From contig JAYMTA010000259.1 in assembly GCA_036897625.1 (NCBI GenBank), positions 1 to 33,051 of the forward strand: 33,051 nt of DNA. Direction: 5' to 3'. Positions 8,183 through 20,300 of the stretch are shown here, one piece after another. Numbering within the stretch: the stretch's first letter is position 1; every line of letters begins with the position of its first letter. The notes below the pieces were generated by a model. That model was not told where the DNA came from, ran no database searches, and saw nothing but the letters and a program-made list of their open reading frames with translations. Position numbers and translations under genes: made by a program. The stretch comes from Pelargonium cotyledonis. Lineage: Eukaryota > Streptophyta > Magnoliopsida > Geraniales > Geraniaceae.

Positions 8183-8340
8183 TTATATATCCAAGCTTTT
8201 ATTAGGATTTCTGTAAGAAACATGAAGTGGATTGCAGAGAGGATGAAAATTAGGCAGTAGAAGAGGAAGATGAAGGAGAAGTGGTGATGAAATAAAACCC
8301 TAGAAGTCGTAGAAAGAAGTAAGGATTGTTTGTTTCAGAG
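8183..8340 (+). promoter_or_regulatory. Candidate proximal promoter and 5' UTR (TATA box, telo-box)
   Basis: TTATATAT at 8183-8190 is a reasonable TATA box, about 30 bp before a likely start near 8215-8225. The following purine-rich stretch looks like a short 5' UTR and contains AAACCCTA (telo-box) at 8295-8302, an element often found near the start of plant genes. TTTGTTTCAG at 8329-8338 is also an excellent splice acceptor directly before the ATG. An alternative is therefore a leader intron ending here. Confidence 0.4.
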
Positions 8341-11300
8341 ATGGAGAACGGTTACGATGCAAAATTGGAAGACAGATTGACCGGATTAGCCATCAGTGAT
8401 TCCGATAACAACAGCAACAACAACGACAATTTGTTTCAGGTCATGAAAGCAGTCGAAGCTGCCGAGTCCACCATTAGACAGCAGGTACTTACACTTTCTT
8501 CTCCTTTTTCATTTTCTATTCAGATAGAAACTACTTTGATTCCTGACCTAAATTACTCAACTTCAAACAAACATTATACACAATTGCACTATATTCACTT
8601 GATTGTTTTTACTGAGCTCACCATAAAGCTTCCTTTGGCGATGACCAACTACTGTTTCTCTTACTACCTTGTTTGTTCCTTACTGTTTGCATACAAACGA
8701 AACTATGAACAAAATCACCATATCCGCATTACATTTTCATACATATGAAACCATGAATTATGGCCTCAAGCTTTAGAAAATAAGATAATTTCTTTGTGAC
8801 AAACACTGCAACAAAAGTCCTCTAGGAAACATGTGCAGATTATTGAAGAGGCGGAAGAATTCTTGATGCTTTGTTCAGTTACGAGCTGATACCGTATGAA
8901 GTATTGTGTGTATTTCTCGATATTGAAAGGAAAGGAATTGTACAATGTATATAAGATTACTAAAAGCTCAGTACAAAACCTATCTATGAAGTCATCTTCA
9001 ACAAGACAGATGAGGTAGGGGAGAAAGATAATTGAAGTGAAAAAGTGAACATAAGAATAATGTGATTTGTTCGTAAGGTCTTCATCCACATCCCCATTGT
9101 ACAAAGGGATGAATATGTATCTTATTACTCACTTTGGGAGGATAAAAGTATAGCTACAATAGGTTATAATATACGAGGAAGATATATTGCATTTGACATG
9201 CAAAACAAAAACGCTTTAACAACTTATCAATTTTGTGCGTGATTTTACTAATATTAAGAAGACCACAACATACTTGATAGGAAGTGCATCAGATTTGGAT
9301 CTCAGAATAGGCTATGAAGTTTTTTGCATTTTTGTCTAAGCTCAAACAGAGTAGAGCTTCCCTCCTGGTTAGCTTCCATACCACAAAGAGATTCAACAAT
9401 ATCAGCACTACAACATCATTAAAGAAACATAGATGCATAGTAGTAGTACCAAGTTGCTGATAGCCTAATACTTGGGAGTTCTAATGAAACCCAATCACTT
9501 CAATACAGTAGTGTAATTGTGGTCTGATTTCTCAATCTAATTCTCTTGGGTAGCTTGGTTACATTTTTTTTCGCTTAATGTACTTGTTTTGGATTGCTCA
9601 TCCTCCTGTTGAACATACATTGGAATAAATGAAGACTCAAATCGAGACATGGCTAGACCTCTGGTGAAACAATTAATTTGCAATATTCAAAGTACTTTCT
9701 TTATGTTTGTTGGCGTCCGAGGGGAAATCTGTTCCTCTTCTATAGGTTTGGACTGACAATATTTGGTTTGATTGAATGAGCTAAAGTTTTGGCAAATAAG
9801 GCTCCGAGGGAGATGTCTTTCAATTAGGTCTGATGATGCCATTTAAGTTGAGCTAAATTGTTTTACTTTTCCTTATACTTCAAAAACCAGATTGTGTGCT
9901 CCTTTCTAAATCTAGGCAATTTAATATGAAGGGCCTTTGCGAAACTATTTTTAATAATTTTCCTTGATGTTTATATAATGGCACTATGCTATACAGTTTT
10001 CAGAAGTCCCACATTGAAAAATGATGAAAGCAATTAGCTGCATATAAAAGTGCAAAATCAATCCTACTAACAAACTTGACCTTATAGCATGGGAAGCCCA
10101 AGTCTTTATGTGTAACCTAATGGCAAATGATTTAAAATTTGACATGCTATGAAAGCAAGTTCGATTCGGGTTTTGGCCCAATTGTGTTCCCTCTCCCCGA
10201 TGTCTCTAGTCCACATGTAGAAGTGCACACCTGCAGTTTAGGAAGCACGGATTTGCTGCTTACGCAACGAATTCAAACCGATTTGCAATGTGTTGCCTCT
10301 CCCCGAGGTCTCTAGTCCACATGTAGAAGTGCACGCCTGTAGTCTGGGAAGCATGGATTCGCTGCTTACGTGCTTACGCAACGAATTCGAACTGATTTGC
10401 GAATCGAAGTTGGATTCACAAAGGGTTCGTCAGAAATAGATGTCTTACTCGCGAATTGAAAAAAATAAAAATAAATATGAGAATCTGGGCGGACACGCAA
10501 GAGATCCTAGATGGGATTTGCGATTCCAGCTACAAAAATGTCAGTTTTGGCAATCCAAATCATAGATGACAGCTGAAAAAAAATTAAACTTTCTTGAGAA
10601 TTGTTGCTCAAACCATCCTCGCTGGCATCTCGATGAACAGATGGGAAGTTTTTTTTGAGAGATGAACAGATGGGAAGTTGAAGATGAGAAAGAAGTGAAT
10701 CTTTGAAGGAGAAATAGATGAGATGGAGAAAGAGTTTTTAGAAAAAGAAAACACATTGTTTCATTTGGGTTTGCTGTGTTCTTGTTTTAGATATGGGGTT
10801 GCTTGACTAAATTAATTTTTTTAATTTTATTTTACTGTCCTTGTCCGCACATGTAAAGACAGAGAAGTTTTCTAAGTACGGATAAAGGTAAGATTATATT
10901 TCTTTTTTATTAAAATTAGACTAGTCATTATTTTCTCATTTAAAAAACTGTTATTAGTATTAAAAATAAATCTGTTACTTTCTTATTTGCTAGTATTTTT
11001 GTGGTTCATCCTGTGATTATTAAACTCTCATATATTTTCAATAAAGAAAAGTTTACGCACTTCGTATCCTTTATTTTTGAAAATTGTGAATCACATGTCT
11101 GAATTGCGCCACGTGTCCGAATTGGTGCCTCATAGCCTGATCGTACTTGTGTTGAGCTCTTGGTAAAAGAAAAAAAAGTGTGGCTTGCTCACATTAGGGG
11201 AAGTAGTGATCAGAAGTCCAGCACTGGAAGTTGATGAAAACAATAAGTTTCGTATAGAAGTACAAGTTAGACCCTGCTGACAAGATTGATTTTTTAGTTT

Positions 11301-14300
11301 GGGAAGACCAAGTCTTTGTGTGTATCACATGATCAAATTATTTAACATTTAACAATTACATCTTGTCTTTTTCTTTTTTTAAATGATTAAGATGGATATG
11401 ATTTCATGCTCTATAGCAAATGACATGCATTTATAGTGCTATGATTTGAAGGTGTCAATGTTTATAGTTGATTGCTGATGATAAATTATCACTCTAACAG
11501 GTGGAAGAGAATCAGTGGTTAAGGGCTGAACTTCAGAGAAGAACGCAGGAACTGGAAAAATATGTAAGCACACATGGATTTCTTTAATTTTTCTCCCTGA
11601 ATGAGTTCAATTGTGAGCATTGGTATGTGCCTCTTAAAGCTGGTTGCATACTTCCTTTTCAATTTTGTACCCTAGATTTACTTCATTTTAGTAAAAATTT
11701 GTGGCTTACGCAAGGTTTTCACTTTATTTTGCTGACAGTTCTCTGTTCCATTTGTCTTGTGTTTCGGCACATCAGTAGTTCATCATCAATTCAAATGGAG
11801 GCTTCATCACTATATCTATCTCTACCTTTAGCAAGCCAGCTTCAATACACCTTTTAAAGAATTCATTTCGCCCAGGATCTAGTGATATGGCTGGTTGTAG
11901 CATTGTAGATGTTTCCCATTTTACTGCTCAATAGGTAAATAGAAATGTGAAATATGGTCAAAGGTGCTGATTATAAAAGATACAACAAAGGAACATGGGA
12001 TAAAGAGGAAATGAATTGTTAGTTTATCAGCTAGAAGCTGCAGAATCTATCTCCTCCCAACCTATAAACCTGACAGGCTAACCTGAATATAAAAGATTTG
12101 GAAATTGTTTACATTTGTTTGGTTAGGGTTTGAGGAGCCATGCTCAAAGGTGCTGTACATACAATGTTACTACTAGTCTAGCGACAAAGGTGTCTTCAGG
12201 CCTCACCTTTTAGTTTTGTGGTTACAAGTCTTTGGAAGGTTTAAGGTTTGAGTCTCTTGGTATAGAAAGCTTAAAATTAGGCTAAAATATTTGTCTATGC
12301 AGGTTGATTTTGGATTTGTTATGTTCTTGAGTCCTAAGCTCTCATTGCTCCTGGCCCCCCTTTCATTGAATAGAATGAAGTTTATGAAAAAGTACCATAT
12401 TTCTAATTTGGTTTTTAATTTTTCTCTATTATACCTTCGTTCCTAAATTGGTCTAGGACGCTCTTTCCTCAATGATTAGTCAAAAATTTTTGTCATTTTT
12501 TGTTGTTTTTCTTATAAAGATTATTATGTTATTTATGTACCTAATTTTAGTGACATGTTAATTATATTTCTAGGATGCTATTTAAACAAGTAAATGTGAA
12601 TGATATTTCCTTATTTAATCCCATCCTAAATGTGAAATGATATTTATCTAATATACTTTAAAACTGTTAGCTCATAAAACTTTTAACAAATTTGCATATA
12701 ATATTTTGAAAAAGCATGTAATATTTTAAATAAAATTTTGGTTTATTATATCTCTCTTTGTAAAACTTCATTGTATTCAATGAAAAATGGGGACTAAGAG
12801 CAATAAAGCTCTAGACTTGCGAGAGTGTCACTATATTACAAGACCTATATAACGAATCCAAAACTTACCATAATATTTTCAAACTCTTCTTTCTAAGATC
12901 TCGGACCCCATACCTTCCTAAGGTTTAAAACTGCAAAACTAAAGGGTGAGGTCCAAACACACAATTATTCGTTAGATGATTAGCAGTAGAATTAACTTTC
13001 CTTTTAATCCAAACCACCTATACTCCACACATTTCATTTATTAAATCTTTAATTTTCTTGAGATGCTTCCAGTATCTCCATTGTACTTGTGACTTATTCA
13101 CCCAAGATACACTAGCTTCCAATCACTTTCCACTACCAATTTACCTTATCTTCCATCTTTCCATGAACCAAATGATTCCAGTGCCTTCAAGATGACCCTC
13201 AACTCAGCAAAGTCCTAATTAGTGCAGTCAATTCTTTTTTAAAACACACAAAGCACCTCCTCCTTAAAAATCCTTAACACTTCAAAGTCTAGCTGGATTT
13301 GGGTTTCCTTTTGTTGTTTCATCAACATTAAATGTAACTCATCTATCATCTATATCAAGGTGCTGGATACTTTATCTTCTTGCTCGAATATTAACTGAAT
13401 CAACCCCTAAAACCTGCTCATATAACTATGACACTCAAGTTGAGACTACTTACCTCCTGGCCTTAACCCATTCAATCAAACAAAGTCTTATCAAATACCG
13501 TAGTCCATTTTCCGTTGTTTTATCCTTAGAAATACAAGTATTTGTACTAATTCAAAGAGACCACACAATCACATAAAAATCCATTCTCCATGTAATTGCC
13601 ATTCGCGCTCAAACTTGAGACTGGGCACGGGCCATAAACCTCCGTAATTGATTGAAAACACCAAACTATGTCCCACAACTAAAACCATTGTGCCCCAACC
13701 CACCGAAGTATATCACACATCAATCTCCTCTCCCTTCCTTGCACGGGAAACATACTACCTTATGAATCTTTACGATGCACAATTAGAAGACAAGGATCCA
13801 TAACTTGTGTGATCAAATGATCTTATAAATTTCATTATGGATATGAATGACGAGGTTTCATATCTCGATGACTTATAAACTATATAATATAGTTATTTCT
13901 CCGGCTCTCCATATATACTTATAAGCTTCACTTTGGTAGCAACCTTCCCTTGCACATGCTGCCAAAGAAAAACTTCAACCTTGTGCGGAACTAAATTCCA
14001 CAAAACTTACAAACATTCAGTAGGGCAAGTGGTTGATTTCACATGGTCTCTCGAGGTCTCAGTTTCAAGCCTCGGTGTTTCTATGCTTGCTGATAAAAAA
14101 TAAATACGAATAATAATAATTCCACAAAATTTTTGCTTCAAACTGAATCAATCTCAAAACGTGACCCAATATTCTTAGATGATTCTGCCCCTTTAGTACT
14201 CAGTTACTTGGAACTTTATCATTGTGATTAGCCATATATCAAGGCCTAAGAGAATCGGTCCAGTACAACATTCCAAAATCTTACCCTGCAGGGAGCGGGC

Positions 14301-17300
14301 TAGCCTTATCCATGAGTGTCAAGATGAAATCACGTAGTGAGGGCAATACGAATGTTTAGTATACGCACACGTATCGAGTAAATAATCTTGTTCAACATCA
14401 AATCCCATAATATGGTAGCAAACCACATGGCGAAAACCACCCACAAGGTACGAAGGGGCACATGATTGTTTCGCCCTAACATTCTCTTTCTCCTTTTCCA
14501 CAAATGCCATCGTCTTGGTTAAGTCGTTAAGTTTCTTCCTTGCACTATGTCCTTTCCCATCTTCGTGGATCCTCCAGACTCAATATTGGTGAGTAGATAA
14601 TACGCCAATCCACATACATAGGTAAGCAATGCACAAGGGAAAATGTCCATGAGGTACTAAGAAATATTGTAGAGTACCCCCAAGATGATTTTTGATATAT
14701 AAACAGTAAGCACTATGCACAGGGGAAATGACCGTGAAGTGCTAAAAAATATTGTTGAGTACACCCAGCATGATTTTTGATACCTTAACAGTAAACATTA
14801 CTGTATATTAGCACATGTTTCCAAAATTAAATTTAAAATCTCTAGCGCATTGTTTACTCTAACCTATATTCCATGTGTTTTTAAACAGCCTTCATTAATT
14901 ATTGACAAGTTCATCAAGAGTCAACCTTACCTGCATATGTCTTTTCTTGCTGCTTGGCTTTCAACTCACTAATATTTAGTGAACTGGATAAGCTAATAGC
15001 TAAAACTGAACTGGTGCCCAGGAATTGAGCATGAGTCCACTAGGTCAACTGTCAACAAGCTTTGATACCATATTAGCAAACCAATTCAGCAGATAGCTGA
15101 GGACCCCAATTTCTGTTTGCAAAATATTGAGATAACTGCAATTCAATTGGCTTTATACTCTGTTTACCCTCCCACGGACCCACCCTTGAATGTTAAGTTG
15201 AGTTTCTTCATCATGATATGATCCCATTTGTTGCTAAATAGAAAATACGGGTGATAAATCTGTTGCCATGTTAACATATATTTGCATGTTTGACAAAATC
15301 TAATCAATACATCCTGTATGCTTCTGGTCTCTTATTTTTGGGTACGATTGATTCATTGGCAGAAATTAGATGAACCTATTTCTCAAAGGCTGCATTCTAA
15401 TCAGTGGAAGGAGCAGCCTCATGGACCTTTTGAAGGTCATCAATCAGTTCCATCTCTAGGAAATCAAGAAGATAGAGTTAAAAGCATGGGCTATGCTTCA
15501 GGAATCGATCCACCCAACACAGTTCTCCACCAAGATCTAAAACCGAACAATGAGGATCCTACTATACAAACTCATTTGGAAAGCCACACTGAGAGCAGCA
15601 AGATCAATGGGACACTGAAAGTATTTCCTGGTAGCCAGGTTCCTGCAGATAGCGTTGGCTTCTCTCAGTTTTCTTCGCCATCTACATCCTTTTCTCCCAA
15701 AAGGTGTCTCATATACACAGAATGATTTAGCATTATGCTATTAATGTGATGATTAAGGCAGTCAAAATGAAGAATATGTACTATTTAAGACAAAACTGTT
15801 TGTTTCAGGTATCAAACGGAAAGTGAATTGGATCCACGGTTCAATTTACCTGGGCATGGGCTAATGCCTATGGCTGAAGTGAACAATTCTGGTAGCCTTT
15901 GGAAGCAGGTATCATTATATCGTTATAGAAGATTGTGTTTTTTTTCTTTGCGGTTAGTTTTGAATTGACCATATGCTATTATTAGTACAGGATCTTGTTC
16001 TCAAGATTCGGGAACATGAAGAAGAAGTTTTGCAGTTAAGGAAACATCTCTCTGAATATTCAATTAAGGTAAGGAATCTTTAAATCTTGGTTTGTATCAC
16101 TAATAGTTTATTGGAGTAACTAATAATCAATTTGATATATAGGAAGCACAAATTCGCAACGAAAAATATCTTCTAGAAAAGCGCATTGCTTACATGCGTC
16201 TGGTAGGCAGTACACTGTTCTCATTGTCTTTTACTCCCAGCTTTCTACTTTTTATCCTCCTATTCTTCTTTTTATAGTGATGAAATTTTATGGTCCTAGG
16301 CTTTTGATCAGCAGCAACAAGACCTTGTTGATGCTGCTTCTAAAGCTCTCACATACAGACAGGACATAATTGAGGAAAACATACGCCTGACATATGCATT
16401 GCAGGTACTACTACTACTACTAGTATTTTCTTTTTTACATAAGCACAAATCAGTTTTGTAATTTGATATGCAGAATAGTGTTGTGCTGATTCTGTGTCTT
16501 TTCAGCCCTTTTGTAAATTAAATTCTGATGACCGTAAAATTCTTATGGTTCTTCAGGATGCGCAGCAAGAAAGATCAACATTTGTGTCGTCTTTGCTACC
16601 TCTTCTTGCTGAGTATTCTCTGCAGCCACCGGTTCCCGATGCTCAGTCTATTGTAAGCAATGTCAAGGTCAGGCTCAAATTATACAATCATATCAAGTTT
16701 TTGAAATAGTCAATGCTTGTTTCAAAAAAAAAAAAAAATTGTCAATGGTTCTTTCCTTCAATTAAGTTTTACTGAGACCCTGAATATTTGTTCTTGATTT
16801 TAAATACATTTCTTCTACTATTGCTTCTGAGAATATGAATCAGTTTAGTACCATATAAGATTATCTTGTGCTAGCGGAATCACACTGAAATGAGATTAGA
16901 GGGCAGTCAGGGGTGTATGAACTAAACATATGATAACTACAACTGGATTAAATATATTATAATAGTTCTGAGTTTGAATTTGGGTATAGCGGTATACTTT
17001 TACGTATTTAAATATTATTTGCTACATTCTGTGAATACTTGATTCAACCGTTAGCCAGTTCATGACCGTAAATTGTATTAAGATCATTTACCCTTGATTC
17101 GTTGGTTGTCATGAAGAAATTATAAGGATATTCTTATGTTCTAAAATATAGCTTAGGAAGAAGAATGTCCAATATTGGCTTTTCCTTTATGATTGCCACA
17201 TTTTCCTGCATGAGCTGTTTAGTGATTTGCTTGTGTGGGTAGTGGAGGTTGAGAAATTCTTCTTTGCAAGGGAAGGCTTGAGTTGCTTGACAGGTGGAGG

Positions 17301-20300
17301 AGCACAGGTTGGAGACTCTGCTTGCAGAAACTTTGTCTCTGTACTTTTATATTCCTTGTGTTCTAATTTCTTCAAGTTTTGGGCAAGGAGGCTGGATATT
17401 ATTTTGCAGATTGTGTGTGATGTGGCAGTATGTAAATTTTTTAGGGTTAAATTTATCATTTATCCTCCAGCTATACACTTATTACAATTGTTCTACTATT
17501 TTGGAAATCACCAATGATACCTCAACTCTTACATCTAATCACATGCTCCGAAACTCATTTCCGTCCATTTTATGGGAGACTTTTTAGTCTCCTTTAGTTG
17601 TAAGCATGTGCATAAAACCTGCCTCTAAATGAGTCATTTGTATGAGCTCTTGAAGCCAAAATGAAGCAGGTGCATTGCACATGACTTCGTCTCCTTCCTT
17701 GGACAGCTCATCCTATTGCAAACACAGTATTGCATTTTTATTTTATTTTACTACTATAGTTTTTTTTAATGCATATCAGAGTATCATGAAAACCATCAAA
17801 AAATTAGTTTTTCCTGCAAATTATCATGATTGATCATTTAGAAGAAAATAAATGATATGACAATACAAGAAGATCTTGACTAGAAACTTCCGAAATAAAC
17901 TCTAGATTACATGAAGAATACATCCATAGCAATACTGGAACTCAAAAAAATTCCAGATTACATGAAATTCAGCAAATAAATATCTGAGAATTCACAAACC
18001 TAATATAATGTTCCAGAACATATATATGTATATGTATGTGTGTGTGTGTATTTTTAAAACACCAAAACTTATACATAACTCATCAAATAAGTCTTGTGAA
18101 AATTCCAAGTACATCCTCTGTTCACATCCTTTATATGCAACAAAATGATATCTCAAACAAAAGATTTTTCCATAAACCCAAAATCATTCAATCAAATCCC
18201 GTACACTCACAACAATCTGTTCGATAAATGTTTGGGTTTTGAACATACTTCAAACACCAACTATCAACACTTATAATGAACCCGACTTAACCATAGCAGT
18301 AGTAACATCAATATTCAAATCAGTACAGAACCCTAAACTTGCTTCCCTTGAACCTAAATCCATCCACAATAACCCTAAGTCAAACCAATACAGAACCCTA
18401 ATCTTGCTTCCTTTAAATCTGTAGCAAACCCAAAATCGCAGCGCCAGTACAGAATATCCAAATCAAATAATTAACGAACAGATCGCACTCCGACACCAAG
18501 AATGTGTCCCCCAAGTGAGCTGCTGCTATCTGTCTTCAAAATTCCTACTGATCTTGTGAATTCAATGTGCAGAAAATTGATTTTCTGTAACCTAAATTTT
18601 TACTGAATACTGGCTACTGATACGTGCAACCCTTGTGACTAATGGGTGTTATTTTTTGGAAAATGAGTTTTTGGGCATTAGTGATGAGATTGGGTAGTTG
18701 AAGTTATCATTTATGATTTTAAGAAATATTAGTTGGATCTTTTGTAGTAGAAGATATTTGTATAATTAATATGAAAAATAGACAATATTCTAGATTAACA
18801 CGATCCTCTTTAGACCTTATTCTAATAGGAATTTAGGATGGTGTCATGAGTTTACTGTCTTACTGCTAGGTTTTGGATTTAAGGCCCAAATCTGGTGAAG
18901 CATAGTAACTATTATAAAACTATTATACTGAGAGAAGGGTGAACTGGGAGATGAGCGAGTGGGGAGTTCAGGATATGGAGTACCTTGCTAGTTTTCATGG
19001 GTGGATAACTTTATGCTTTGTTGTTATACTGCTCTAGTTGTATAGCATATATGAGGGTTAGGTTCCAAAGAAGAACCGTGATCTCCACGATAATGATTCT
19101 CTCGATGTATTTTTTTATTGATTAACAAATATGAAATAGTTGGAAGTAAGCTCATTAAACATATAATGTGTTGTAATGTTGTGTCTATTGAATGTGATAT
19201 ATATAAAATCAGATTGTTTTTTATATATAAAAATTGTACACAATATTTTTCATAAAGATTTCCTTTTGCAGGTTCTGTTTAAACATTTGCAGGAGAAACT
19301 CTTCATGACAGAGGTATAATACAAGGCTCTGAATATATGCTTGCCCTCTTTTTCTGTCTGCTTAATAAACCTACATCTCCCAAACCTTTATTTCTTTTTA
19401 CCTTTCTGGAATAGAGTAATTGTTGATTGGTGGTTGTCTATGGTGATCTCCTATGTATTTTTTCCATGTTTATTTGGATGTCCCCTGCCTTTTACGCATC
19501 CATTCCTATCATGATTGTTTTATCTTAATTAAATTTATTTCTCTGGTTACAGTCAAAGCTAAAGGAGTCTCAATATCAGTTGACACCATGGCGTTCAGAT
19601 GTTAACCAGTCAAATTTTCCTCCGCAGTCACCATCTCATTCCGTTGGTGCTGCATTGACAACTTCAGTATGCTCATATGTCTTCTTGTAATACCTTCTAG
19701 CATGTCATAATGATTTTCTTAAATTCGAAGTTTTTCTGTCAGAACAACGGTCTTGAACTGGTTCCTCAGTCTACATATTCCCCTGGAAAAGTACCGATTC
19801 CTTCATCTGATCTGCAGGCAGCTGCAGACTGGGATCTAGTGGGTCACAATCAAAATGGTTTGCCTGGTGATTTGGCTAAAAATTTAAAACCTGATGATTT
19901 GGGGAGATATTCAGCTCTTGCTAGCAGGTGAGCCTGGTCAAATGGAGACTGCTTCTCTGAACTGAACGTACAATTTACAACCTTCTGCATATGTTGGTGG
20001 GTTCTGTTTTCAATCAAATTCTCATGTCCAGGGGTCCTGTTCACATGAGTTTTTGTCCAAAATGCATTTGCGATAAGGAAATGATGAACCTTGCATACCG
20101 CCTCTTTATTATTTAACATATGTAATGGTTTAATGAGAATATTTTAGTTTGCATCAGCTCAGACCAATACTATTTCTATTCTTTTGATATCCATTTTGTG
20201 CTATTAACATTTTAGTAGCCTAATATCATTTGTGTTTTATACTTCTTTTCTTATTCCCTGTTCTTTTGTAGTTTTCTGAGAATAATTCTCCTATTTTTGT

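Larger units (their letters stand above)
8485..11500 (+). other. Intron 1 (3016 bp)
   Basis: Bounded by CAG|GTACTT and TCTAACAG|GTG, phase 0. It contains no second gene. It holds a 106-bp tandem duplication (10184-10405) and a pair of diverged direct repeats (about 10002-10140 and 11208-11345). The rest is AT-rich with short chance ORFs. Confidence 0.85.
11564..15362 (+). other. Intron 2 (3799 bp), filled with degraded LINE sequence
   Basis: Bounded by TAT|GTAAGC and CATTGGCAG|AAA, phase 0. It carries two LINE 3' tails in opposite orientation (about 12180-12395 and 12765-13800) and an 84-bp tandem duplication at 14622-14790. No intact nested gene is visible. Confidence 0.85.
16668..19271 (+). 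other. Intron 8 (2604 bp)
   Basis: Bounded by GTCAAG|GTCAGG and TTTTGCAG|GTT, phase 0. It contains a TA/TG microsatellite near 18018-18051 and an internal repeat in which CAGAACCCTAA(A/T)CTTGCTTCC recurs at about 18327 and 18391. ORFs of 60-97 codons around 17190-17590 and 18036-18424 have no coding signature, and overlapping ones run on both strands. Confidence 0.8.

Noticed and set aside
8326..8748. 140-codon ORF starting at TTG and running past exon 1
   Set aside because: The first part is exon 1, but the start at 8326 is TTG and the ORF runs through the donor at 8485 into intron 1. The ATG at 8341 and the splice at 8484 fit the full model.
14035..14085. tRNA/SINE B-box-like sequence GGTCTCAGTTTCAAGCCTC
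   Set aside because: There is no A box at the right distance, no cloverleaf and no tail. It is more likely part of the degraded LINE sequence nearby.
16655..16660. Alternative donor ATT|GTAAGC inside exon 8
   Set aside because: Using it would remove the last codons of the exon and break the clean phase-0 join to exon 9. AAG|GTCAGG keeps the coiled-coil frame. It could be a minor isoform, but nothing supports that here.
17187..17587. Overlapping ORFs of 90-97 codons on both strands within intron 8
   Set aside because: They overlap each other on both strands, show no recognisable domain, and lie inside a well-bounded intron. They are chance ORFs.
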